A program made the position numbers and the translations under genes. Below the pieces are notes generated by a model. The model searched no databases and was not told the origin of the DNA. It saw only the letters and a program-made list of their open reading frames with translations. Shown here piece by piece: positions 34,230 to 41,814 of a stretch of 64,000 nt of DNA. Position 1 is the first letter of the stretch. Every line of letters begins with the position of its first letter. The stretch spans positions 186,001 through 250,000 of the forward strand of contig NZ_BMVK01000004.1 of the NCBI RefSeq assembly GCF_014650675.1, in the 5' to 3' direction. This DNA is from Streptomyces anulatus. GTDB taxonomy: Bacteria; Actinomycetota; Actinomycetes; Streptomycetales; Streptomycetaceae.

Positions 34230-35597
34230 CTACCGCGCCCGGACCGTCGCCAGCAGGTCCCGATCCGGCTGGAGCGTCAGACCCGTCAGCGGCGTGATCT
34301 CGCCCGGGTCCACGTCCAGCGTGAACCGGCGGGCCAGCACGGCGAGGAGCAGGACGGACTCCACCATCGCGAAGCGCGTGCCGATGCAGACCCGGGGACC
34401 ACCGCCGAACGGGAACCACGCGTACTCCGGTATCTCGTCGCCGTCCGTGGCGTCCCAGCGCTCGGGCCGGAACTCCTCCGGCTCGGGGAACCACCGGGCG
34501 TCGCGGTGCGTGGCCCACTGGCTGCTCCACACCCGGGTGCCCTCCTCGACCGGCAGGCCGCCGATCGTCGCCCCTTCCTTCGCGATCCCGGTGATCAGCC
34601 AGATCGCCGGGAACAGCCGCAGGGTCTCCTTCACCACGGCCTGGGTGTAGTGCAGTTGTGCGTAGTCCTCGAAGCCGGGCTCCCGGTCGCCGAGCACCCG
34701 GTCCAGCTCCTCGGCGAGCGCGTCGCGCACGCGGGGGTTGCGGGCGAGCAGATACCACGCCCACACCAGCGTCGTACTCGTCGTCTCATGACCGCCGATG
34801 TACAGCGTGACCGCCTCGTCCCGGATCTCCTCGTCACTGAGGTGCGTCCCGCTCTCGTCGACGGCGGTGAGCAGCCGGCTGAGCAGATCGGGGCGTTCCT
34901 CCTCGTCGCCCCGGTGCCGGGCGACGACCCGGCGTACCTCGGCGTCGATGACGGCGGCGGCCTTCCTGATCCGCGCCCGGCCCGGTGTCGGCACCCAGTC
35001 CGGCAGCAGCGCGCCGAGCCCGGCGAACTCCTTGCCGATCTCCATCTGGGCGATGTCCATCGCCCGCCCCATCGCCTCGGAGTCCGCGGGGGTGTCCACC
35101 CCGAAGATCGTGCGGACCGCGATCTTCTGGGTCAGCGCGGACATCTCCCGCTTGACGTCGACCCGTTGGCCGTCCGCCCAGCGGCCCGCCAGCTCCACCG
35201 CACAGTCGGCCATCGTGGTCGCGTACGACTTGACCTGCTTGGGCCGCACGGAGGGCTGCACCAGCGAGCGCTTGCGCCGCCAGTCCCGGCCCCGCGCCAC
35301 GAGCATCCCGTTGCCCAGCACCGTACGGAACGCGATGCCGAGCTTCGGCTGGTCGAAGGTGCGTTCCGTCTCGGTGAGCAACTCGCCCACCAGGTCCGGG
35401 TCGGCGATGAAGACGCAGCGGTTGCGGCCGAACCGCCAGCGCACCATGTCCCCGTGGCCGCGCAGGAGTTCGAAGAAGGCGAGCGGGTCCTTGCCGAACT
35501 GCGGCAGATTCCCCACGAGCGGCAGCCCCTTGGGCCCCGGCACGAACGCATGGCCGCGAGGCTGGGTGTCGAGTGCCGGGCCGGTCTGCGTGGACAT
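34230..35597 (-). CDS. Cytochrome P450
   Basis: A 455-residue P450 of the longer, CYP4/CYP102-like bacterial type. The N-terminus carries a hinge-like PGPKGLPLVGNLPQF. The I-helix is IGGHETTSTTLVWAWYLL, the K-helix ExxR is KETLRLFPAIW, the PERF-type segment is PEEFRPERWD, and the heme loop is FPFGGGPRVCIGTRFA. ATG 35597 (MSTQTGPALDT) has GGAG at 7 nt; an in-frame upstream start would add 28 atypical residues. It is a single gene, convergent with the betaine operon. The substrate is unknown and no redox partner is adjacent. Confidence 0.9.
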   Translation of the reverse strand: MSTQTGPALDTQPRGHAFVPGPKGLPLVGNLPQFGKDPLAFFELLRGHGDMVRWRFGRNRCVFIADPDLVGELLTETERTFDQPKLGIAFRTVLGNGMLVARGRDWRRKRSLVQPSVRPKQVKSYATTMADCAVELAGRWADGQRVDVKREMSALTQKIAVRTIFGVDTPADSEAMGRAMDIAQMEIGKEFAGLGALLPDWVPTPGRARIRKAAAVIDAEVRRVVARHRGDEEERPDLLSRLLTAVDESGTHLSDEEIRDEAVTLYIGGHETTSTTLVWAWYLLARNPRVRDALAEELDRVLGDREPGFEDYAQLHYTQAVVKETLRLFPAIWLITGIAKEGATIGGLPVEEGTRVWSSQWATHRDARWFPEPEEFRPERWDATDGDEIPEYAWFPFGGGPRVCIGTRFAMVESVLLLAVLARRFTLDVDPGEITPLTGLTLQPDRDLLATVRAR

Positions 35598-35711
35598 CGT
35601 GGAACTCCGCTCCCTGGGGCGCGCCACTGCCGGCGCGCGACTGTTCGAGCCCCATCGAACAGGATGGGGGCAGCGCTCCACCAGGGCGACGACAGGCGTG
35701 GCCGGAATCCG

Positions 35712-36152
35712 TCAGGCCCCCTGCGGAGAAGGCGCGTTGAGAACGTCCGCCGGGTCTGCGCTGCGGGGGCGGGGTACCACGACGACCTGGTGCTCGTCCT
35801 CGTATACGACCCTGCCGGGATCCGCCGACTCCAGCCGCTCGCACGGCACCCCGTGCGCGGCCAGCAGGGCGAGATAGCCGGGGATCCGGTCCAGCAGATG
35901 GGTCGCCGTCCCCTTGAACCAGGCCACCGCCCCCGGGTTCACCCCGGGGTCGTACACCGCGGGGTCGACCCGGGAGGGGTCGGTGTAGGCGGCGTCGTAC
36001 CAGTCGTTCGCCGCCCGCCAGAACCGGTGCTGCTCCTCGGTCAGACGACCTTCCCGGGCCAGGCCGTTGGCCAGCGCGAAGATCCCGGGGAAGTGGCCCC
36101 GGGGGCTCCGTCCGGTGCTCTGGAACCGTACGTACGTCGTCGTCCCGCTCAT
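35712..36152 (-). CDS. Conserved hypothetical protein
   Basis: A 146-residue soluble protein I do not recognise. Notable segments are VRFQSTGRSPRGHFPGIFALANGLA, EQHRFWRAANDWYDAAYTDPS and a GAVAWFKGTATHLLDRIPGYLALLAAHGV stretch that looks helical. The aromatic-rich pattern and lack of membrane segments suggest a small folded cytoplasmic protein. ATG 36152 follows GAGGGA at 6 nt. It lies between the P450 and the transporter gene, each separated by 60-115 bp, so co-transcription with the transporter upstream of it is possible. Confidence 0.7.
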   Translation of the reverse strand: MSGTTTYVRFQSTGRSPRGHFPGIFALANGLAREGRLTEEQHRFWRAANDWYDAAYTDPSRVDPAVYDPGVNPGAVAWFKGTATHLLDRIPGYLALLAAHGVPCERLESADPGRVVYEDEHQVVVVPRPRSADPADVLNAPSPQGA

Positions 36153-36214
36153 CCCGTTTCCCTCCGCCGCGGCCGGTGAAGGGTTCAGCGTAGGTCCGGG
36201 CCGGGCGGCACGGT

Positions 36215-37795
36215 TCAGAGGCCGACGATCAGCTGGATGCAGACGATCTTGACCAGGATGGCGAGCGCGAACAGCGTCGAGTAGCCGTTGTTGATCCGGC
36301 TGTCGCTCGCCCGGCTGTTGGCGTACGCCACGATCGCCGGGTTGCCGACGTAGCCCGACAGGAGCCCCATGGTCCGCTCCCGGCTCTGCCCCAGCGCCTT
36401 CGCGACCAGCACCATCAGGGCGTAGCTGACGACCGCGCCGATCGCCAGCACGGCTGCCAGCTTCAGCCCGAAGAGGGAGAAGGCGTTCTCCCGGAACGAG
36501 TAGCCGGAGGTGAGCCCCACGACGGCGAGGAAGAGCAGCAGCCCGATCTGGCGCAGGGTGAGGTTGGCGCGGGTCGGCAGGGTCCACACCAGCGGTCCGG
36601 TGCGCCGGCGCCAGCCGAGGACCATCCCCATCACCAGCGGTCCGGCCCCGGTGCCCAGGGCGAGCGTGGTCGAGCCCAGGGTGAGGGAGGGGATGCCGAC
36701 GAGGAAGCCCAGGGTGAGACCGAGGCCCAGGCTGACCGCGCTGACCTCGCTGACCTTCGCCTCGGTGTCCCCGAGGTACGTGGTGACCTCGCCCGTCCGC
36801 TCGCGCGGCATGACCACCCGCACCCGGTCGTCGAGCTGGAGCAGCAGGTCGTCGTGGGCGAGCATGTCGAAGTCGCCGCGCCGCACCCGGCTGACGACGG
36901 CCCCGTACTTCTCGCCGAGTCCGAGCTCCCCGACGGTGTGCCCGGCCAGGTCCGGATTGGTGAGCAGGACCCGCCGGTAGTCCACCGCACTGCGGTCGTC
37001 CAGCAGATGGCGCGGGGCGAGGGCTCCGAGCGCGTCCGTCGCCGCCCGTACGTCGTCCTCGCCGCCGACCAGGACGACCTGGTCGCCGGGGGAGAGGCGG
37101 CCCAGTTCCCGGGCGACCCGGGTCACGCCGTCGGCGGGGCGGTACTCGCTGGCCAGCACCCGGTGCGCGGCGACGCCGGGCACGTCCGCCCAGCGCAGGT
37201 CCCGGGCCACCTGGACCGTACGGGTGACGAGGGTGGCCGGCAGGCCGGAGTCGGGGTCCCGGCGGGCGGTCCAGCGACGCCGGGCCGCGATCGCCGAGAC
37301 GAACATGATCGTGATGACGACGGCGAGCGGGTAGCCGATGGCGTACCCCACGGCGGGCTGGGTCGGGTCCTCGGAGGCGTCCTGGGCGGCGGCGAGGCCC
37401 GGGGTGGTGGTTCCGATGCCCGCGTACCCGCCGGCGAGGAACGGTCCGTCGATGCCGAACCAGCGGTGTCCGACGAAGCCGACCACCGCCGCGGTGAGGG
37501 CCAGGGCCACCACCGCCCCGGCCATCACCGGGAGCTGGCCGCGCAGTTCACGGAAGAACGCGGGACCCGACTCCAGGCCGACCGTGTACACGTACAGCGC
37601 CAGGCCCAGCGCCGAGACCCCGGCCGGCACGGCGGCGGCGATGTCCTCGTCCAGCGCCCCGACGAAGAGGCCGACGAACAGGACCCCGGCCGCGCCGAGC
37701 CGGACCGGGCCGAAGCGCACCATGCCGAGCAGCGCGCCGAGCGTGATCACGGCGAACACCGCCACCCACGGGTTGTCCGCGAAGAACTGCCACAC
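36215..37795 (-). CDS. AAEx-family (aspartate:alanine exchanger-type) transporter
   Basis: A 526-residue membrane protein of the YidE/YbjL duplication family. The N-terminal membrane half includes ALYVYTVGLESGPAFF and GGYAGIGTTTPGLAAAQDAS. Two RCK/TrkA-C-like regulatory domains occupy about residues 185-345 (GDQVVLVGGEDDVRAATDAL, LQLDDRVRVVMPRERTGEV). The C-terminal membrane half includes LLLFLAVVGLTSGYSF and GYVGNPAIVAYANSRASD. The substrate is unknown; family members include an aspartate/alanine antiporter. The start GTG 37795 has GGGGAGG at 8 nt, but that Shine-Dalgarno sits in the arm of a long hairpin. Confidence 0.88.
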   Translation of the reverse strand: MWQFFADNPWVAVFAVITLGALLGMVRFGPVRLGAAGVLFVGLFVGALDEDIAAAVPAGVSALGLALYVYTVGLESGPAFFRELRGQLPVMAGAVVALALTAAVVGFVGHRWFGIDGPFLAGGYAGIGTTTPGLAAAQDASEDPTQPAVGYAIGYPLAVVITIMFVSAIAARRRWTARRDPDSGLPATLVTRTVQVARDLRWADVPGVAAHRVLASEYRPADGVTRVARELGRLSPGDQVVLVGGEDDVRAATDALGALAPRHLLDDRSAVDYRRVLLTNPDLAGHTVGELGLGEKYGAVVSRVRRGDFDMLAHDDLLLQLDDRVRVVMPRERTGEVTTYLGDTEAKVSEVSAVSLGLGLTLGFLVGIPSLTLGSTTLALGTGAGPLVMGMVLGWRRRTGPLVWTLPTRANLTLRQIGLLLFLAVVGLTSGYSFRENAFSLFGLKLAAVLAIGAVVSYALMVLVAKALGQSRERTMGLLSGYVGNPAIVAYANSRASDSRINNGYSTLFALAILVKIVCIQLIVGL

Positions 37796-37803
37796 CGGCC
37801 GTG

Positions 37804-37864
37804 CCTCCCCGACCTCGAAGATCCCGTCCCTGTCGGGGGTCAGGATCTTCGAGGCCGGGGGAGG
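37804..37864 (-). promoter_or_regulatory. Long hairpin containing the transporter Shine-Dalgarno
   Basis: Nearly complementary arms of about 21 nt (37804-37824 and 37843-37864) with an 18-nt loop. In minus-strand RNA the only non-Watson-Crick position is a G-U wobble plus one bulged base; in plus-strand RNA it would be an A-C mismatch, so the structure suits the minus transcript. It starts 30 nt after the stop of the gene at 37895-38734, so it may be that operon's terminator. Its 3' arm also contains GGGGAGG, the ribosome binding site of the transporter gene, and could mask it. Confidence 0.7.
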
Positions 37865-37894
37865 CCGCCACCCGGGGAGCGGCGGCCACGTCTC

Positions 37895-38734
37895 TCAGAC
37901 GCCGGGCGGCACGTGGGCCGGCCGGCCCCGGCCCCGCGTCAGCGAGTAGCCGAACACGGCCGCCAGCGCGGCGAGCACGCCGCCGCCCACGGTCCACAGC
38001 CAGCGGTCGGTCCACCAGCCCGAGGCCCAGCCGTCCTCCGGCTCACCGGCGGACGGCACCCTCGGCGCGGCACTCGCGTCGCCCGCCGAGGCGACCGATA
38101 CGCCCGGCACCAGCGGCTCGGAGAGCGCGCCGTCCACGTCGTGGGCCCCGCCCTGCTCCTTCGAGACCGCCTTCACCTCGACGCCTACCGGCAGCCCGAG
38201 GTCGGCGGCGGGCAGATCCACCACCGTGAGGCGGATGTAGTAGCTGCCGGGCAGCGGGTCGTTCGCCCACGGCTCGGACCAGGACCGTACGGTCCGCAGC
38301 ACGCAGGACAGCTCGACGGAGGCCGCGTCGGCCGCCGCCTTCCTGGTCTGGTGCCCGTACATGCAGGCCTGGCGGCGGCGCAGTCCGTCGTACACATCGA
38401 TCTGCCAGGTGGACGTGGAGCTTCTGGCGCTCGAAGGCAGCTTCACCGTGGCCTCGACGGTGGGCCGCTGACCGGCGTCGGCCGGGAACACCCAGTACAG
38501 GTAGTCGCCCGCCGAGGCCTGGGCGGTGCCGGTCTGCCCCTGCTCCAGTGCGGTGGCCGTACGGAACGTGGTCCCGGCCTCGGTGGGGCCCGCCCCGTCG
38601 TCGGCGGGGCTCGCACTCGCCGACGGGCCGTCGGCCACGGCCGCGCCCGCCGAGGTGAGCAGGGTCAGTCCGGCGAGCAGCGCTCCGGTCAGCGCGCGTC
38701 GGGCGCCGTGGGTGCGGCGAGGTGTCGTGCGCAT
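37895..38734 (-). CDS. Secreted, C-terminally membrane-anchored protein
   Basis: A 279-residue exported protein of unknown family. The signal peptide is residues 1-35 (ALTGALLAGLTLLTSAGAAVA). The ectodomain of about 200 residues contains TAQASAGDYLYWVFPADAG and a DVYDGLRRRQACMYGH segment with Cys residues, resembling a jelly-roll-like or bacterial pre-peptidase type fold. The C-terminal TM helix is WLWTVGGGVLAALAAVFGYSL, followed by a basic tail. The ATG overlaps the stop of the vWA gene by 1 bp, so it is co-translated with it. The two ectodomains probably form a complex outside the cell. Confidence 0.7.
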   Translation of the reverse strand: MRTTPRRTHGARRALTGALLAGLTLLTSAGAAVADGPSASASPADDGAGPTEAGTTFRTATALEQGQTGTAQASAGDYLYWVFPADAGQRPTVEATVKLPSSARSSTSTWQIDVYDGLRRRQACMYGHQTRKAAADAASVELSCVLRTVRSWSEPWANDPLPGSYYIRLTVVDLPAADLGLPVGVEVKAVSKEQGGAHDVDGALSEPLVPGVSVASAGDASAAPRVPSAGEPEDGWASGWWTDRWLWTVGGGVLAALAAVFGYSLTRGRGRPAHVPPGV

Positions 38735-40014
38735 CAGTTGGTCCTCCATACGGCGACGCGCCAGCGCGAGATCCAGCCGGTCAGCAGGCCCGCGACCAGT
38801 CCGGTCAGAACGAGCACGCCGAGCAGCCACCAGCCGCGGCCGAGCCCGAAGGCCGCCACGTCGGAGGCGTTGTCCGGTCCGTCCACCAGGTCCACGGTCA
38901 GTTCGACCGGCAGACCGGGGGACCTCTTCACCGATGCGGGCGCGGAGAAGGAGTGGGCGAGCTGGAGGCAGACGGTCTCGGCGGCGGGCTTGCCGTCGCC
39001 GTCGTCGCCGTCCTCCACCTCGGGCCTCGGATAGCGCAGCCCGGACGAGATCACATCGGTGCGGCCGGTCCCGGCCTCGGAACCCCGGACGATCTCCCGC
39101 CCGTGCACGGTGACCGCCCGCAGCAGCACCCCGTAGTCGTCGTCGACGGCGCGGTCGGCCGCCACGCTCGCCGAGGCGCGCAGCTCCTGACCGGGCAGCA
39201 CGTCGACGCGGTACCAGCGGTGCTGGGCGATCTCCGCGCGGTCGGTGTAGAGACCCGGCTTCAGCGCGGGCGCCGCGGAGCAGCTCTTGGCCCCCTCGGT
39301 CGCCACCGGCGTGACGACGGGCTCGGCGGCCCGGTCCACCAGCTGCTTGACGCGGCCGGAGAGTTCTTCCTTGTGCTGGACGGCGGTGTACGTGCCGCCG
39401 GTGGCCTCGGCGATGCAGGTCAGCTGCTGGCGGATCTTGGCGTTGGGCACCAGGCCCAGCGTGTCCACGACCAGGTGGGTGCCGCGGGCGGCGATCTCCC
39501 GGGCCACCTCGCACGGGTCGAGCGGCCCGCAGGTGTCCTCGCCGTCCGTGATGAGCACGATCCGGCGCGAACCTTCCCCGCCCTCCAGGTCGTCCGCAGC
39601 GCCGAGCAGGGCCGGGCCGATCGGGGTGAAGCCGGTCGGCGCGAGGGTGGCGACCGCGGCCTTGGCCTCGGTGCGGTCCAGCGGCCCGACCGGGTAGAGC
39701 TGCCGGGTGTCCTTGCAGCCGACCTTGCGGTCCTCGCCCGGGTAGTCCGCGCCGAGCGTCCTGATGCCGAGGTGCACCTCCTCGGGCGCCGCGTCCAGGA
39801 CGTCGTTGAACGCCTGCTTGGCGGCGGCCATCCGGGACTGGCCGTCGATGTCGCGGGTCCGCATCGAGCCGCTGACGTCGAGCACCAGCTCGACCTGGGG
39901 GGAGGGGGTGGCGGGGGCTTCGTCGGCGGCGGCGGGGATCGCGGTGCCGAGCCCGGCGGCCAGGGTGGCGAGCGCTATGCCCACCCCGGTCGTCAGCCGT
40001 TTTCTAGTGATCAT
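38734..40014 (-). CDS. Secreted vWA-domain protein with C-terminal TM helix
   Basis: A 426-residue protein. The signal peptide is residues 1-31 (GVGIALATLAAGLGTAIPAAA). The vWA domain spans about 38-225 with a full MIDAS: DVSGSM at about 46, the Thr in GFTPIGPAL, and ITDGEDTC. A beta-rich domain follows, then a TM helix (WWLLGVLVLTGLVAGLLTGWI) with a short cytoplasmic tail. It is probably a metal-dependent adhesion or complex-forming protein anchored facing outward. It is first in a two-gene operon. The ATG at 40014 follows an A/T-rich patch (40018-40032) that may hold the promoter. Confidence 0.85.
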   Translation of the reverse strand: MITRKRLTTGVGIALATLAAGLGTAIPAAADEAPATPSPQVELVLDVSGSMRTRDIDGQSRMAAAKQAFNDVLDAAPEEVHLGIRTLGADYPGEDRKVGCKDTRQLYPVGPLDRTEAKAAVATLAPTGFTPIGPALLGAADDLEGGEGSRRIVLITDGEDTCGPLDPCEVAREIAARGTHLVVDTLGLVPNAKIRQQLTCIAEATGGTYTAVQHKEELSGRVKQLVDRAAEPVVTPVATEGAKSCSAAPALKPGLYTDRAEIAQHRWYRVDVLPGQELRASASVAADRAVDDDYGVLLRAVTVHGREIVRGSEAGTGRTDVISSGLRYPRPEVEDGDDGDGKPAAETVCLQLAHSFSAPASVKRSPGLPVELTVDLVDGPDNASDVAAFGLGRGWWLLGVLVLTGLVAGLLTGWISRWRVAVWRTN

Positions 40015-40110
40015 CGCCGGATCTTATGGAAAATCAGTTCGTATTCCCAACCGGGTCGTTGGGGACCGTTCGTCCGGCGGTTCACCGAGGGGACCGGGGG
40101 TGGATCTGCG

Positions 40111-40545
40111 TCAGTCGAGGCAGAACTCGTTGCCCTCGGGGTCCTGCATCACCACGCAGGACTCGTTCTCGCCGTCGGCAAGCATCGTTCGCACATGTAC
40201 CGCGCCGAGCGCGACCAGGCGTGCGCACTCGGCCTCGAGCGTGGCAAGGCGCTCCTCACCCACGAGCCCGATACCGGCCCGCACATCGAGATGCATCCGG
40301 TTCTTGACGACCTTGCCTTCGGGAACCCGCTGGAAGAGCAGGCGCGGACGCACCCCCGAGGGATCGGTGCACGCGAAGTAGATCACTTGCTCCTCGGGCG
40401 GCAGCGAGTGGTGGTATTCCTCCCAGGTGGCGAAACCCTCCGGGACGGTCGGTACGACGTACCCCAGCACCTCGCACCAGAAAGCTGCGAGGCGTGCGGG
40501 TTCCTCGCAGTCGAAGGTCACCTGGAACTGCGTGATCGTTGACAT
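40111..40545 (-). CDS. VOC (glyoxalase/bleomycin-resistance fold) protein
   Basis: A 144-residue protein with two beta-alpha-beta-beta-beta modules. It begins FQVTFDCEEPARLAAFWCEVLGYVV and ends MQDPEGNEFCLD, both typical of the VOC superfamily. The central FQRVPEGKVVKNRMHLDVRA supplies a potential metal or ligand His. ATG 40545 (MSTITQ) is the natural start. The substrate is unknown; relatives include antibiotic-binding proteins and isomerases. Confidence 0.85.
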   Translation of the reverse strand: MSTITQFQVTFDCEEPARLAAFWCEVLGYVVPTVPEGFATWEEYHHSLPPEEQVIYFACTDPSGVRPRLLFQRVPEGKVVKNRMHLDVRAGIGLVGEERLATLEAECARLVALGAVHVRTMLADGENESCVVMQDPEGNEFCLD

Positions 40546-40653
40546 CGGCGCACCGTACCAAGGGTGTCCCGCTGTCCCTTCCCCAGGTCGGCCTAGACCC
40601 CGCGCGGGTCCGAAAACGGCCGCCCGCTGTGAGTCGGGTGAGAGTATCCGCCC

Positions 40654-40941
40654 ATGAACAGCGACCTGGAAGTAAGCGCTCTGGCGATCAATGTCATGAT
40701 TCCGCAGGCGCTCCGCTGGACGGACACCCGGCGCGGTGAAACGTTCACGCTGACGACACTCAACGTCCGGCTTCTCCCGGACGGTCACCTGGCAGTGAAG
40801 GCCTATGGCAGACCGGTCGACGGTGGCCGGGGTGCGTACGTCTCGTTCCCCGTCCCCGACCGACCCGAGCTGGCGGCCCTGGTCTCCGATGCTGCCAGTC
40901 GTGCCGGGGAGTTGTGGGCCGCCCATGGTGGTCTCGGCTGA
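40654..40941 (+). CDS. Small hypothetical protein
   Basis: A 95-residue protein I do not recognise. The composition is ordinary for a folded protein (FTLTTLNVRLLPDGHLAVKAYGRPV, then a helical DRPELAALVSDAASRAGEL). No signal or membrane segment is seen. It is divergent from the VOC gene across 108 bp and convergent with the TetR gene. The ribosome binding site is weak (GAGAG). Confidence 0.55.
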   Translation: MNSDLEVSALAINVMIPQALRWTDTRRGETFTLTTLNVRLLPDGHLAVKAYGRPVDGGRGAYVSFPVPDRPELAALVSDAASRAGELWAAHGGLG

Positions 40942-40972
40942 GCCCGGTTCGACTCGACGGCGGACGGTAGAC

Positions 40973-40988
40973 CTTCTTACGTAAGAAG
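40973..40988. other. Perfect 16-bp palindrome
   Basis: CTTCTTACGTAAGAAG is a perfect palindrome without a central loop, in the 70-bp gap between the convergent small gene and the TetR gene. The absence of a loop points to a protein-binding site rather than a hairpin. It is unusually A/T-rich for this genome. Its position downstream of both genes makes a promoter role unlikely. Confidence 0.6.
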
Positions 40989-41011
40989 AAGGCGGCAGTC
41001 CCGGACAAGGC

Positions 41012-41656
41012 TCACACCGGCGCGGCGCGGTCGAACGCACCGGCGGCGGCGGCCAGGGTCGTCGTGGTCGCGGCCCGGGCGGACATCTGCGGATCGGGGG
41101 CGGTCCGCAGGAGTACCAACTGGTGGTAGAGCGGTGCGGTGGAGGCGATCAGCAGACGCCGCGCGTCGGTGTGCGACGGGAGTTCGCCGCGTTCGACGGC
41201 GCGCTCGACGATGATCTCGCAGCGCGCGTACCGGTCCTCCCACAGCCGCTGCTGGGCGTCGGCGGCCCGCGCGGAGCGGAACGAGGCGGCCATCAGCGCC
41301 TGGGGGATCGACGGCCGCACGACCAGGGACTCCTGGATCTCGTCGTTGAGGGCCGTCAGGTCGCCGCGCAGGGAGCCCGTGTCCGCCGGCTCCCAGTCGT
41401 CCTCGCCCGCCGCGTCGAGGACATCGGCGAGCAGGCCGCCGACGTCCTCCCAGCGCCGGTAGACCGTGGTCCGGTGGACGCCGGCGCGGGCCGCGACGCC
41501 CTCCATCGTGAGCCCCTCGTAGCCGTGTTCGCCGAGTTCGGCGCGCACCGCTTCGAGCACCTGGGCGCGGACGCGTGCGGTGCGGCCGCCCGGTCGGCGG
41601 TCCGGCGGCGTGGCGGTGCGGGCAGGCTCCGGCGGGCCGCCCGTCGGGTCGGTCAT
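41012..41656 (-). CDS. TetR-family repressor
   Basis: A 214-residue regulator. The N-terminal helix-turn-helix is GLTMEGVAARAGVHRTTVYRRWE (about residues 48-70), followed by an all-helical ligand domain. ATG 41656 is chosen; TTG 41662 would add two residues. It is divergent from the ABC-F and macrolide glycosyltransferase genes across 158 bp, so it probably represses them and itself, with a macrolide-type ligand as inducer (inference). Confidence 0.9.
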   Translation of the reverse strand: MTDPTGGPPEPARTATPPDRRPGGRTARVRAQVLEAVRAELGEHGYEGLTMEGVAARAGVHRTTVYRRWEDVGGLLADVLDAAGEDDWEPADTGSLRGDLTALNDEIQESLVVRPSIPQALMAASFRSARAADAQQRLWEDRYARCEIIVERAVERGELPSHTDARRLLIASTAPLYHQLVLLRTAPDPQMSARAATTTTLAAAAGAFDRAAPV

Positions 41657-41703
41657 CGGCAATCCGGTTGCCCGGCGGTGTGGGTCATGGCACCATCTTA
41701 AAG

Positions 41704-41731
41704 CAACAGTTGTCGCACTAGTGGAGTTGTC
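41704..41731. promoter_or_regulatory. Candidate TetR operator
   Basis: The divergent gap contains CAACAGTTG (41704-41712, an inverted repeat of CAAC/GTTG), the palindrome CACTAGTG (41716-41723) and a second AGTTGTC copy (41725-41731) matching the one at 41708-41714. The clustering in the intergenic region suggests an operator for the adjacent TetR protein. I cannot identify the exact half-site. Confidence 0.35.
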
Positions 41732-41737
41732 TGGTCG

Positions 41738-41814
41738 ATGCTTTTCCGAAGCTTTTCCCCGGCCTTGCGGTCCGCCGCCACCGCTTCGTCCACGACAGCT
41801 TCGGAGTTGCCCGT
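41738..41814 (+). promoter_or_regulatory. Leader with overlapping small frame and anti-Shine-Dalgarno
   Basis: TCCGAAGC (41745-41752) is perfectly complementary to GCTTCGGA (41798-41805), which contains most of the ribosome binding site CGGAG (41802-41806) of the ABC-F gene. A 48-codon frame begins at ATG 41738, covers the anti-SD strand, and ends at TGA 41882-41884, overlapping the ABC-F start out of frame. The layout fits ribosome-stalling attenuation as known for macrolide-resistance genes. Function is inferred. Confidence 0.45.
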
